NCBI GenBank assembly: GCA_963720735.1
Contig: CAVRGL010000011.1
Span: 1-64,000, forward strand
Source: JBBRHQ01 sp963720735
Lineage (GTDB): Bacteria > Actinomycetota > Thermoleophilia > Solirubrobacterales > 70-9
Length of the DNA stretch: 64,000 nucleotides
Reading direction: 5' to 3'
Under the pieces are notes generated by a model. That model was not told where the DNA came from. It made no database searches and saw only the letters and a list, made by a program, of their open reading frames with translations. Positions 40,910 to 49,348 of this stretch are shown one piece after another. The first letter of the stretch is position 1, and each line of letters starts with the position of its first letter. Made by a program: the position numbers and the translations under genes.

Positions 40910-42139
40910 ATGGGCAGGGTCAGAGCCTTCTTTCGCACCTCCTTCGGATCCGCCGTCCTCGGCGGGGGCATCGTCGCCGCCTTCGGGCTGCTGGCGATCT
41001 CGGCCGGCTGGGTCGACAGCGACGCCGGGGGTACGACGATCTCCGCCGCGCCGCTTGCTGCCCCGGCCGTGGACACCCATAACACGGGCTCCTCCGACAC
41101 GGTCCACCAGATCTATGAGCGCGATGGACAGGGGGTCGCCTTCATCCAGGCTCAGCAACCGCCGCGGCCGGCCTCTCCGTTCGACCCCTTCGGCGGGTCC
41201 GGCGGCGGCGTCGCCACCGGCTCGGGGTTCGTGATCGACACCGATGGCCACGTGCTCACCAACAACCACGTCGTCTCGGGCGCCAAGCAGATCCAGGTCA
41301 AGCTCGGCGACTCGGACACCACCTACGACGCGAAGGTCGTCGGCACGGACCCGGCCACAGACCTGGCCCTGCTGAAGATCGACGCTCCCTCCGACCAGCT
41401 GCATCCGCTGGCCCTGGGCGACTCCTCGAAGGTCGAGGTCGGTGACCCAGTGGTCGCGATCGGCAACCCCTTCGGCCTCGACCGCACCGTGACCAGCGGC
41501 ATCGTGTCCGCCCTGCAGCGACAGATCCAGGCGCCCAACGGGTTCGCTATCTCCAACGTGATCCAGACCGATGCGGCGATCAATCCGGGGAACTCGGGCG
41601 GCCCGCTGATCGACGCCGCGGGACAGGTCGTCGGGATCAACTCGCAGATCGAGACAGGCGGCGGCGGTCGCGGCAACGTCGGCATCGGCTTCGCGATCCC
41701 GATCAACACCGCCCGCGACGTGGTCAGCCAGCTCGAGTCCAGTGGCAAGGTCGAGCACGCCTTCCTCGGGATCACCGGGGCGACGATCGACTCGACCCTG
41801 GCGCAGGCCGTGAACCTGCCCGTCTCCAGCGGCGTGCTCGTCCAGGAGGTGGTCCAGGGAGGCCCCGCCGACAACGCCGGGATCAAGGGCGGCGACACCT
41901 CGGCGACGATCGACGGCGCCAGCCTCAGCCTCGGCGGCGACATCATCACCGCGATCAACGGCAAGAAGGTGTCATCGATGGACCAGGTGGTCAACATCGT
42001 CAACGCCGCCAAGCCGGGCGACACGATCGACGTCACGGTCCTGCGCGGGGGCTCGACCAAGACGGTGACGGTGACCCTCGGAGATCGCCCCAACTCAGTT
42101 CGGGACCCCTCGGCGACGCCGAGCCCCTTCGGGAACTAG
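40910..42139 (+). CDS. HtrA/DegP-type serine protease with PDZ domain
   Basis: Membrane-anchored trypsin-like protease for envelope protein quality control. An N-terminal anchor (residues about 12–32, SAVLGGGIVAAFGLLAISAG) is followed by the protease domain with triad His in VLTNNHVVSG, Asp in DPATDLALLKI and Ser in INPGNSGGPLIDAAG. The C-terminal PDZ domain starts near 290 (FLGITGATI, GIKGGDTSATIDG, then DVTVLRGGSTKTVTVTLGDR). The length of 409 is typical of actinobacterial HtrA. It is convergent with the BTAD regulator, four bases between stops. Confidence 0.93.
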   Translation: MGRVRAFFRTSFGSAVLGGGIVAAFGLLAISAGWVDSDAGGTTISAAPLAAPAVDTHNTGSSDTVHQIYERDGQGVAFIQAQQPPRPASPFDPFGGSGGGVATGSGFVIDTDGHVLTNNHVVSGAKQIQVKLGDSDTTYDAKVVGTDPATDLALLKIDAPSDQLHPLALGDSSKVEVGDPVVAIGNPFGLDRTVTSGIVSALQRQIQAPNGFAISNVIQTDAAINPGNSGGPLIDAAGQVVGINSQIETGGGGRGNVGIGFAIPINTARDVVSQLESSGKVEHAFLGITGATIDSTLAQAVNLPVSSGVLVQEVVQGGPADNAGIKGGDTSATIDGASLSLGGDIITAINGKKVSSMDQVVNIVNAAKPGDTIDVTVLRGGSTKTVTVTLGDRPNSVRDPSATPSPFGN

Positions 42140-42143
42140 CGGC

Positions 42144-45100
42144 CTAGCGGCCGAGGGAATTGAGGCGCTCGCGCGCCGCCCCCGCGCCCACCACGTTGCC
42201 CTTCGCAAGGTGGATCGCCTCGGCCTCGCGGGCTGCGGCGATCGCCTCATCCTGGCTCCCCCCGAGGGCGTGCACGTCAGAGAGGGCGATGAGTCCCTCG
42301 CCGTGCACTAGGGCGAACTCGCTCCCACCGGCGATGGCCACAGCCTCGGCTGCCAGATCCGAGGCCCCCCGGCAATCACCGGCTTGGGCGAGCAGCAATG
42401 CGCGGACGGTCCTGCGCTTGATCTGCCACTCAGTGTCGGCCGGGACCGGCCATCGGTCTATCTCATCGGCCAGCGCCCAGGCGTCGTCATGGCGTCCCTG
42501 GTCGTAGATGGCACGCGCCAGGTCGACCGCGACAGTTGAGAGGAACCATTGGTCCCCGATCTCGACGAATGCCTGTTTGGCTTTCAGCAGATGCCGCTCA
42601 GCGTTGCCGGGATCGCCGCCGAGGGACTCCACGTAGGCGCTGAGCAGGCTGTGAATGCCGGTCTGCCAATTGAGGCCGAGATCATGGGTGTGGCGAAGGC
42701 TGTCGGCGACGCGCGCTCTTGCCTGCTCGATTTGCCCAGCAAGCGCCTCCTGGAGAGCCAGGAAGCCGTTGACGTTGGCAGCCATGATTTGGTTGCCGCG
42801 GGCATCGTCAAGGACCGTGGTCAGGCGCGCGATCGACTCCTCCACCCGTGCCGGGCCTTCGAAAAGGCAGAGGCCGTACTCGCCGACGGCCCACGCCTCC
42901 TCCCGCTTGCTGCCCGCAACGCGGGCGTGCTCGGCGGCCCGCAGCGCCGCCTCCCCGGCCCTCACAAGCAGCCCCCTGAGATAAAGCACCTCGGCGAGTG
43001 CCGTCCAGGCGCGCGATAGCCCCTGGTCGTCTCCCTGTTGGCCCAGTGCCTCGATCGCCTCGCCCGCTTCCTCGGAGAGCGCCTCGAGATCGGCGGCACC
43101 GGGATCGGTGTAAAGGCCGACGTTGCTCCGCTTGACCTTGGCGCTCAACGCAACGGCCCGGTCGCCGATCGTCGATGCACGCCTCTCCGCCTCGGCAAGC
43201 GCCCGCTCGGCCGCGCTGAACTCGCCGACCTCGAAGAGCGCGTAGCCAAGGTCCGAGAAGTGCTGAGGCGCTTCGGAGTCGCGGGGCCCGAGCAGGGAGC
43301 AGGCCCGCTCGAGCAGCGCCGCCGCCGCGGGCATGTCGCCGCGCCCGAAGGCTCGCCGGCCCGCCATAGCCAGATGATCGGATGCACGGGATGCAAGCTC
43401 GGCGACGGCCCCCAGGTCGGATCCGGTTTCGCGCCGGTGGTGATGCGCCCTTTCGAGGTGGTGGCCGACGATCTCCGGGAACTCGCCCGCGGAGAAATGT
43501 CCTTCGACCCAATCGGCGAACCGCTCGTGCAGCTCAGCCCGCAGCGCGCCGGGCACGGCTCGGTAGGCGGCCTGCTGGATCAGGATGTGGTGAAAGCGAT
43601 AGCCCTCGCCGCCGCCCGGCAAGGAGTGCGCAGGCATCAGGAGTTGCCTGCGGATCAGCGTCGCCAGGTGCCGGTGGGTGAAGGGCTCTGCTTCCTCGGG
43701 CAACAGTTCTTCGACCGCTGCTTCCCAGAACTCCTTGCCGATCACCGCGGCGCGGTCGATCAAGGCCCGCTCCCCGGGTCCCAGGCGGTCAAGGCGCGCG
43801 TTGAGAAGCGCCTGGATCGTCGGCGGGATCGGAACTTCCCCGGCGGCCAGGCCTCCCTCGGAGAGCATCGCCACGATTTGTCCGAGGTAGAGCGGGTTGC
43901 CCTCGGCTGCTGCCAGCGCCCGCCTGCGGGTATCAGGGTCGAAGCCCGGCGCGAGCACCGCGATCATCCGCTCAGCCTCCGAGACGGTCAACTCCTCCAG
44001 CAGGATCGAGCTGACGTTCTGCCTGCCGATTGCCCAGGTCGGACGCTCCTCGAGCAGCTCCAGTCGGGCGAGGCAGATGAGGAGCAGGGGAGACCGCCGG
44101 CCGCGCTCGGCGAGGTACTCGATCAGATCGAGCAATGTCGGCTCCGCCCAGTGGACGTCTTCGAACATCGCCACGACGGGACGGTGCTCCGCGGCCATTT
44201 CGAGCAGCCGGCGAAAGCCGACGAAGACCTCTTCCCGACTGCTCGATCCCCCGCCCTCGACCAGCGCCTCGCCGACGGCTCCGGCCAGGCGCCCGTCCTC
44301 CTCCGCGGAGGTGAGGATCTCGTCCAGAGGCTGCTCGGCGGACAGCTGCTCGATGATCTCGCGCAGGGGCCAGAAGGTGATCCCGTCGCCGTAGGGCAGG
44401 CAGCGCCCGGCGACGACGATCGCTTCGCCGCCGACTCTCGACGCCAGCTCCTGGGCTAGCCTCGACTTTCCGATACCGGGTGGGCCGAGGACGGTGACCA
44501 GCTGCGCGGCCCGCTTGCCCGCCGCCTGCTCCAGCGCCCGATGGAGGGCCGCCAGCTCTGTCTCGCGGCCGACCAGCGGAGCATCGGGCCGGCGGGTCAG
44601 CGGTGGCGGCTCGCCGGCCAGCTCGACCAGTCTCCACGCCGGCGGCGGGCCCTCGACCCGCTCGAACCGCCCGGCTCCGCCGAGCAACGCGCGGATCTCG
44701 CCGGAGACAAGGGCCTCCCCAGGAGACGCAGCCCCGACCAGCTCGGCCGCGACCCGCACCGGCTCCTCGGCCGAGATCGGCACCGGCCCGCCTGCGAGGA
44801 CCTCGCCGGCGGCAAGGCCGACCCGCGGCGCCCGCGGGCGCGGTCCGCTCTCGGGGGACCGAGTCGTGAGCTCGGCCGCCGCGCGCAGGGCCCGCAGCGC
44901 GTCGTCCTCGTGCGCCAGGGGGACACCGAAGACGGCCATCGTCCTCGTCCCCAGGACACTCTCGACGCTTCCTCCATGCTGCTCGATCACCGCCTGGGTG
45001 GCGTCCAGCTCGCACTCGTCGGCGCGACGCCGCGACTCCGGATCGGCGCTCGGTGCCGCCTCCCGCTCGATCACCATGACGGCGACGCTCTTGCGGCTCG

Positions 45101-45941
45101 GCGGGGGGATCGAAGCGACCTCCGCCCGGGAATCGCCGGCGGTGCGCGCCTGGCTCCCGCCACCGGCCCCGCTGGGGGCGTCGAGCTTCGGGTCATGGTT
45201 GAGGACCGCGCGCTGAAGCTCCTGCAGGGGAGGGCCGGGAGGGATCCCCAGCTCGTCCACCAGGGCGCGGTGGATCTGGGCATAGGACTCCAGGGCCTCG
45301 GCCTGCCGGCCGGTCCGGTAGAGGCAGACCATCAGCTGCCCGCGGAGGCGCTCGCGCAGGGGGTGGGTGCCGACCAGGCCCTCGAGCTCGGCGGTCAGCG
45401 CCGCCTCGCGTCCCAGGCCCAGATCCGCCTCGATCCGCTCCTCGAGCGCGGCCAGACGAAGCTCCTCGAGCCGGGCGATCTCCGCTTGGGCGAACGGTGC
45501 GTAGGTGAAGTCAGCGAGCGCGGCCCCCCGCCACATTCCCAGGGCGTGGCGGAGGCCTTCGGCGGCGCTGGAGGCCTCGCCGCCGCGAAGGGCGTTCTTC
45601 GCCGCCTCCATCTCACGCTCGAATCGATCGGCGTCGAGCGCCTCGGGCTCGACGATCAGCGAGTAGCCGCCGGCGCGAGCGGGGAGCACCTGGCTGGGGG
45701 CACGCGGGGCGCGTTCCGGCTCCAGCGTGGAGCGCAGCCCCGTGACGTAGACCTGGAGGGCGTTGGCCGCAGTCCTCGGCGGCCGTCCGTCCCAGATCTC
45801 GTCGATCAGAAGGTCGGTGGAGACCACCTGGTTGGCATGGACCAGGAGGATCCCGAGCAGAGTTCGCTGCTTCGCCGCCGTCAGGGGCAGCGGGCGTCCG
45901 CGGTCACGAACCTCCAGGGGCCCGAGTATTCGGAACTCCAT
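42144..45941 (-). CDS. Giant BTAD (SARP-like) regulator with degenerate cyclase, AAA+ and TPR parts
   Basis: A 1265-residue regulator. Order: OmpR-type winged helix (residues 1–95, FRILGPLEVRDRGRPLPLTA), BTAD helical domain (about 100–245), a class III nucleotide-cyclase-like domain that has lost its catalytic metal site (about 285–380, VMVIEREA in place of FxDVVGST, but MAVFGVPLAHEDDALRALRA kept), an AAA/NACHT-type ATPase (Walker A GPPGIGKS about 487; Walker B MFEDVHWAEPT), and TPR-like helices to the end. Such proteins act as transcriptional activators. It lies inside the split trp region and is divergent from a small secreted protein gene. Confidence 0.85.
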   Translation of the reverse strand: MEFRILGPLEVRDRGRPLPLTAAKQRTLLGILLVHANQVVSTDLLIDEIWDGRPPRTAANALQVYVTGLRSTLEPERAPRAPSQVLPARAGGYSLIVEPEALDADRFEREMEAAKNALRGGEASSAAEGLRHALGMWRGAALADFTYAPFAQAEIARLEELRLAALEERIEADLGLGREAALTAELEGLVGTHPLRERLRGQLMVCLYRTGRQAEALESYAQIHRALVDELGIPPGPPLQELQRAVLNHDPKLDAPSGAGGGSQARTAGDSRAEVASIPPPSRKSVAVMVIEREAAPSADPESRRRADECELDATQAVIEQHGGSVESVLGTRTMAVFGVPLAHEDDALRALRAAAELTTRSPESGPRPRAPRVGLAAGEVLAGGPVPISAEEPVRVAAELVGAASPGEALVSGEIRALLGGAGRFERVEGPPPAWRLVELAGEPPPLTRRPDAPLVGRETELAALHRALEQAAGKRAAQLVTVLGPPGIGKSRLAQELASRVGGEAIVVAGRCLPYGDGITFWPLREIIEQLSAEQPLDEILTSAEEDGRLAGAVGEALVEGGGSSSREEVFVGFRRLLEMAAEHRPVVAMFEDVHWAEPTLLDLIEYLAERGRRSPLLLICLARLELLEERPTWAIGRQNVSSILLEELTVSEAERMIAVLAPGFDPDTRRRALAAAEGNPLYLGQIVAMLSEGGLAAGEVPIPPTIQALLNARLDRLGPGERALIDRAAVIGKEFWEAAVEELLPEEAEPFTHRHLATLIRRQLLMPAHSLPGGGEGYRFHHILIQQAAYRAVPGALRAELHERFADWVEGHFSAGEFPEIVGHHLERAHHHRRETGSDLGAVAELASRASDHLAMAGRRAFGRGDMPAAAALLERACSLLGPRDSEAPQHFSDLGYALFEVGEFSAAERALAEAERRASTIGDRAVALSAKVKRSNVGLYTDPGAADLEALSEEAGEAIEALGQQGDDQGLSRAWTALAEVLYLRGLLVRAGEAALRAAEHARVAGSKREEAWAVGEYGLCLFEGPARVEESIARLTTVLDDARGNQIMAANVNGFLALQEALAGQIEQARARVADSLRHTHDLGLNWQTGIHSLLSAYVESLGGDPGNAERHLLKAKQAFVEIGDQWFLSTVAVDLARAIYDQGRHDDAWALADEIDRWPVPADTEWQIKRRTVRALLLAQAGDCRGASDLAAEAVAIAGGSEFALVHGEGLIALSDVHALGGSQDEAIAAAREAEAIHLAKGNVVGAGAARERLNSLGR

Positions 45942-45982
45942 CTCTCCTCTCCATCGGGAAAGGTAACAGCTAGCGCGAGATG

Positions 45983-46001
45983 GCTTAAGTAGCGCTTAAG
46001 T
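45983..46001. promoter_or_regulatory. Direct repeat GCTTAAGT, 11-bp spacing, possible SARP operator
   Basis: GCTTAAGT at 45983–45990 is repeated exactly at 45994–46001. An 11-bp period is the known spacing of heptamer direct repeats bound by SARP/BTAD regulators. It sits in the 119-bp divergent gap between the BTAD regulator gene and the secreted-protein gene, where it could control both. Confidence 0.5.
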
Positions 46002-46060
46002 GCAACTTTTGCGGCTGGTCCGAACCTCAGTGCGCTTCGCAAGCGATCGAGGAGGCGGAG

Positions 46061-46441
46061 ATGAAAGCAGGAAGCAGGATTGGACTCGGACTGACGCTGC
46101 TGGCGGTCTGCGCCGCCATCGTGCCGGTGGCGCCGGCCTCTGGGGAGGTCGTCCTTCACCGAGATCCGGCCGCGGCGGTTCCGTTCGTCGCCCAGGTCGG
46201 AGGATCCGAGAGCGGTCCCACCCTGCGCCGGGACGGCTCTGCCGCGGTCCCCTTCGTGGCCCAGGTCGGCCCGGACCGGACTTCCGGTGGTGACGGCTTC
46301 GATTGGGGCGACGCGGCGATGGGAGCGCTGGCCGGGGGGTTGCTCGTGCTGCTCGGCAGCCGCGCGTTGCGCACGCGGGGCCGGCGCTCGGGGCGGCTCG
46401 AGGTCGCCGCGCCGGGGGCAGGCGCTCAGCGCGCGCGCTGA
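46061..46441 (+). CDS. Small secreted or membrane-anchored protein with an internal repeat
   Basis: A 126-residue protein of unknown function. Residues 1–28 look like a signal peptide (LGLTLLAVCAAIVPVAPASG). Residues 33–47 and 56–70 repeat the motif RDxxAAVPFVAQVG. A hydrophobic helix (about 84–101, ALAGGLLVLLGSRAL) and a basic cytoplasmic end follow. A Shine–Dalgarno GAGGAGG lies just before ATG 46061, unlike the leaderless genes around it. It is divergent from the BTAD regulator and probably shares its control region. Confidence 0.6.
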   Translation: MKAGSRIGLGLTLLAVCAAIVPVAPASGEVVLHRDPAAAVPFVAQVGGSESGPTLRRDGSAAVPFVAQVGPDRTSGGDGFDWGDAAMGALAGGLLVLLGSRALRTRGRRSGRLEVAAPGAGAQRAR

Positions 46442-46509
46442 GACCGGCGCGCTGAGGGAGGAGCCGGGCACGGCCGGCGGCATCTGCCGGCCGTGCTCGG
46501 CCGCTCCCG

Positions 46510-46515
46510 TACCCT
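46510..46515 (+). promoter_or_regulatory. Putative -10 box (TACCCT) of trpF
   Basis: TACCCT ends seven bases before GTG 46523. It would give the trpFBA segment its own leaderless promoter. Confidence 0.4.
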
Positions 46516-46522
46516 TTCTCGC

Positions 46523-47158
46523 GTGCGGGTGAAGATCTGCGGGATCACCGATTTCGACGATGCGACCGCTGCGGTCGAGCTCGGCGCCTGGGCGATCGGT
46601 CTGATCCATCACCAGGCGAGCCCGCGCTTCTGCGGGCCGGCGGCGGCTGCGGAGATCGGGGCCGCCTTTCGGCGCCGCTGCGAGGTCGCGGGCGTGTTCG
46701 TCAACCCAACCCTCGACGAGGTGGCCAAGGCGGTGGAGAACGCCGGTCTGACGATCGTCCAGCTGAACGGCGAGGAGGGACCCTCGCTCTGCGCGGAGAT
46801 CGGGCGCCGCACCGGGGCCAAGGTGGTCAAGGCGATCCACCTCTCGAGTGGTGCCGACCTTCAGGCGGCGGAGGCCTACCCGACCGATTTCCATCTCTTC
46901 GACTCCCGGCAGGCGGATCTCCGCGGCGGTACCGGCCGCGCCTTCGACTGGGAGCTCTTGCGCGGGCGCCACTCGCCGGTCCCCGCGATCGTCGCGGGCG
47001 GGCTCCGGCCCGAGAACGTCGGCGAGGCGATCGAGGTGACCCGTCCCTTCGCGGTCGACGTCGCCAGCGGAGTCGAGGCCGAGCCGGGCCGCAAGGACCC
47101 CGAACTGCTGACCGCCTTCTTCGAGGCTGCCCGGGCGGCCAGTCCCGCGACCGCATGA
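46523..47158 (+). CDS. trpF: Phosphoribosylanthranilate isomerase
   Basis: Isomerises phosphoribosylanthranilate. The catalytic Cys is in VKICGITDFDDA and the catalytic Asp is in FHLFDSRQADLRGG; the phosphate-binding end reads VAGGLRPENVGEA. Two usual motifs are altered: VQLHG reads VQLNG and the GFVF-type strand reads GLIHH, though SPR is kept. GTG 46523 gives the typical MRVKICG start; an upstream GTG at 46493 is rejected because TACCCT precedes 46523. The stop overlaps trpB by 4 bp. Confidence 0.92.
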   Translation: MRVKICGITDFDDATAAVELGAWAIGLIHHQASPRFCGPAAAAEIGAAFRRRCEVAGVFVNPTLDEVAKAVENAGLTIVQLNGEEGPSLCAEIGRRTGAKVVKAIHLSSGADLQAAEAYPTDFHLFDSRQADLRGGTGRAFDWELLRGRHSPVPAIVAGGLRPENVGEAIEVTRPFAVDVASGVEAEPGRKDPELLTAFFEAARAASPATA

Positions 47159-48387
47159 CCGGGGGCACCGAGGTCGAGGAGAGGTTTGGCCCCTACGGGG
47201 GCCGCTACGTCCCCGAGACGCTGATCCCGGCTCTCGACCAGCTCACCGAAGCTTGGGCGCAGGCCCGCGACGATCCCTCATTCGGCGAGCGGCTGGCGCT
47301 GCTGCGGCGCGACTTCATCGGCCGTCCGACGCCGCTCTACCGCGCCGAGCGGCTCTCCGGGCTGCTCGGACGGACCGTCTATCTGAAGCGCGAGGACCTC
47401 GCCCATACGGGAGCCCACAAGGTCAACAACGCCGTCGGGCAAGCCCTGCTGGCCCAGCGGATGGGCAAGCCGCGGGTGATCGCTGAGACAGGCGCCGGCC
47501 AGCACGGGGTCGCGACGGCGACCGCCTGCGCGCTGCTTGGCCTCGAGTGCGTCGTCTACATGGGATCCGAGGACATCCGTCGTCAGGCGCCGAACGTCGA
47601 GCGCATGGCGCTCCTCGGCGCCGAGGTGGTTCCGGTCGAGGCGGGCGCCCGGACGCTGAAGGAGGCGGTCAGCGCGGCGATCCGCGACTGGGTGGCCAAC
47701 GTCGCCTCGACCCACTACGTGATCGGCTCTGCGGTCGGGCCCGCTCCCTTTCCGGCGCTGGTCCGGGATCTTCAGAGGGTGATCGGCGACGAGGCGCGCG
47801 AGCAGGCGCTCGCCGCCGAGGGCGGCCTCCCGGAGCGGGTGATCGCCTGCGTCGGCGGAGGGTCCAACTCGATCGGCATCTTCACCGCGTTCCTCGACGA
47901 CGAGGTCGTGCTGATCGGGGTCGAGGCCGCCGGAGAGGGGATCGAGAGCGGCCGTCACGGTGCCTCCCTCGGCGCCGGCCGCACCGGCGTCCTGCACGGC
48001 TCGCTCTCCTCGGTGATCTCGGACTCGGAGGGCCAGATCCTCGAGGCGCACTCGGTCTCCGCGGGGCTTGACTATCCAGGGGTCGGGCCGCAGCACGCCG
48101 CGCTTCGCGACAGCGGCCGCGCCAGCTACTTCTCGGTCACCGACGAGCAGGCGCTGGCAGCCTTCCACGAGCTCTCCCGGCTGGAGGGCATCATCCCCGC
48201 GCTCGAGGCGGCCCACGCGATCGCCTGGCTGCTGGAGAATTCCAATCCCCATCCCTCAGGCCACCCCGGCATCCCCGGACGCGAAGCGGAGGAGATGCCG
48301 GATAGTGGTTCTGGCTTCGATGTCTTGTGCCTCTCTGGGAGGGGCGACAAGGACCTGGCCGAGGTCGCGGAGCGCAGTGGCCGCTGA
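47155..48387 (+). CDS. trpB: Tryptophan synthase beta chain with repeat-derived insertion
   Basis: PLP enzyme joining indole and serine. Seen: FGPYGGRYVPETL, the PLP lysine in HTGAHKVNNAVGQAL, the phosphate loop in CVGGGSNSIGIF, and the C-terminal CLSGRGDKDL. Oddity: between the helix AHAIAWLLE and the last strand, relatives have about 12 residues but here there are about 29, including HPGIPGREAEEMPDSGSG, encoded by a dispersed palindromic repeat (48266–48314). The frame is kept and the catalytic parts are intact. It overlaps trpF by 4 and trpA by 11 bp. Confidence 0.95.
   Translation: MTGGTEVEERFGPYGGRYVPETLIPALDQLTEAWAQARDDPSFGERLALLRRDFIGRPTPLYRAERLSGLLGRTVYLKREDLAHTGAHKVNNAVGQALLAQRMGKPRVIAETGAGQHGVATATACALLGLECVVYMGSEDIRRQAPNVERMALLGAEVVPVEAGARTLKEAVSAAIRDWVANVASTHYVIGSAVGPAPFPALVRDLQRVIGDEAREQALAAEGGLPERVIACVGGGSNSIGIFTAFLDDEVVLIGVEAAGEGIESGRHGASLGAGRTGVLHGSLSSVISDSEGQILEAHSVSAGLDYPGVGPQHAALRDSGRASYFSVTDEQALAAFHELSRLEGIIPALEAAHAIAWLLENSNPHPSGHPGIPGREAEEMPDSGSGFDVLCLSGRGDKDLAEVAERSGR
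48266..48314 (+). repeat. Repeat family 2 copy inside trpB
   Basis: CCGGCATC (48266–48273) pairs with GATGCCGG (48294–48301) around the core CCGGACGCGAAGCGGAGGA. The 21 bases ending at 48293 are identical to a stretch in rpsA. It is translated PGREAEEMPDSGS in the trpB frame. Confidence 0.75.
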
Positions 48388-49174
48388 GGCGATCGCCGCG
48401 GCCTTCGCCGCGGCCCGTGATCAGCGGAGAGCGGCGCTGATGCCCTACATGATGGGGGGCTTCCCCGACCGCGAGGGATCGGCGACGATCGCCGCCGCTT
48501 ACGCCGACTCGGGCGCCGATCTGATCGAGCTCGGCGTCCCGTTCTCGGACCCGCTCGCCGACGGGCCGGTGATCCACGCGGCGGCGACCGCGGCCCTGGA
48601 TGCCGGAGCGAACCTGGAGTCGGTGCTCGAGACCTGCTCGGCCGTCGCCGGCCGCGTCCCGGTCGTGCTGATGGCCTACTCGAACATGATCCTGGCGAGG
48701 GGTGCCGAGGACTTCGCCAAACGGGCGGCGGAGGCCGGCGCGGCCGGGGCAATTGTCCCCGACCTGCCCCTGGGCGAAGCCGGGGAAATCGGCGAGGCCC
48801 TGGTCTCGGCCGGGCTGGCGAGCATCCCCCTGGTGGCGCCGACTACCCCGGAGGCACGCCGCGAGCGGATCTGCGAGGCGGCTAGCGGATTCGTCTATGT
48901 GGTCTCCGACGTCGGCACGACCGGCGAGCGGGCCGAGCTGCCGGCGGAGCTGTCGGAGCTGGTCGCCGCGGTGAAGCGGGAGGCCGAGGTGCCGGTCGCG
49001 GTCGGGTTCGGGATCGGCTCGCCGCAGCAGGCCGCCGAGGTCGGGCGGGTCGCTGACGGAGTGATCATCGGCAGCCGCCTCGTCCGCCTCGTCGCCGAGG
49101 CGGAGGAGATCGACGCGGCTCGATCGGATGTCTCGGACTTCCTTGCCCGCACGCGCGACGCCCTCGGCGGCTAG
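48377..49174 (+). CDS. trpA: Tryptophan synthase alpha chain
   Basis: Cleaves indole-3-glycerol phosphate and channels indole to TrpB. The catalytic Glu and Asp lie in LIELGVPFSDPLADGPVI; YVVSDVGTTGERAE and VAVGFGIGSPQQA are the phosphate-site motifs. GTG 48377 overlaps the end of trpB by 11 bp and yields a 265-residue protein of usual length; the frame is open further upstream but lies within trpB. It completes the tryptophan pathway in this window. Confidence 0.95.
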   Translation: MAAEAIAAAFAAARDQRRAALMPYMMGGFPDREGSATIAAAYADSGADLIELGVPFSDPLADGPVIHAAATAALDAGANLESVLETCSAVAGRVPVVLMAYSNMILARGAEDFAKRAAEAGAAGAIVPDLPLGEAGEIGEALVSAGLASIPLVAPTTPEARRERICEAASGFVYVVSDVGTTGERAELPAELSELVAAVKREAEVPVAVGFGIGSPQQAAEVGRVADGVIIGSRLVRLVAEAEEIDAARSDVSDFLARTRDALGG

Positions 49175-49177
49175 GAT
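49172..49177 (+). promoter_or_regulatory. Putative -10 box (TAGGAT)
   Basis: TAGGAT, which overlaps the trpA stop codon, ends nine bases before the ATG of the 53-residue membrane protein. Confidence 0.35.
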
Positions 49178-49186
49178 TGCCGCGCA

Positions 49187-49348
49187 ATGGGACTGGTCGT
49201 CACCCTCTTCCTCGCCCTCGTAGCGACGACCCTCTCTTACGCGATCGGCCAGGGCGGGCCGGTGGCCGGGGTGGTCTTCCTCACAGTGCTGTTCATCGGC
49301 GCGGCGCTGCGGGTCTCGAAGCCGCTGATCGAGAAGCTCAAGCCCTAG
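49187..49348 (+). CDS. 53-residue two-helix membrane protein
   Basis: A short gene just after trpA. The protein runs MGLVVTLFLALVATTLSYAI, then a Gly-rich turn (GQGGPVAG), a second helix (VVFLTVLFIGAALRV) and a basic end (SKPLIEKLKP). The helix–turn–helix layout and positive C-terminus are typical of real small membrane proteins, and TAGGAT lies before its ATG. Function unknown. Its stop codon overlaps the stop of the convergent gene on the other strand by four bases. Confidence 0.6.
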   Translation: MGLVVTLFLALVATTLSYAIGQGGPVAGVVFLTVLFIGAALRVSKPLIEKLKP

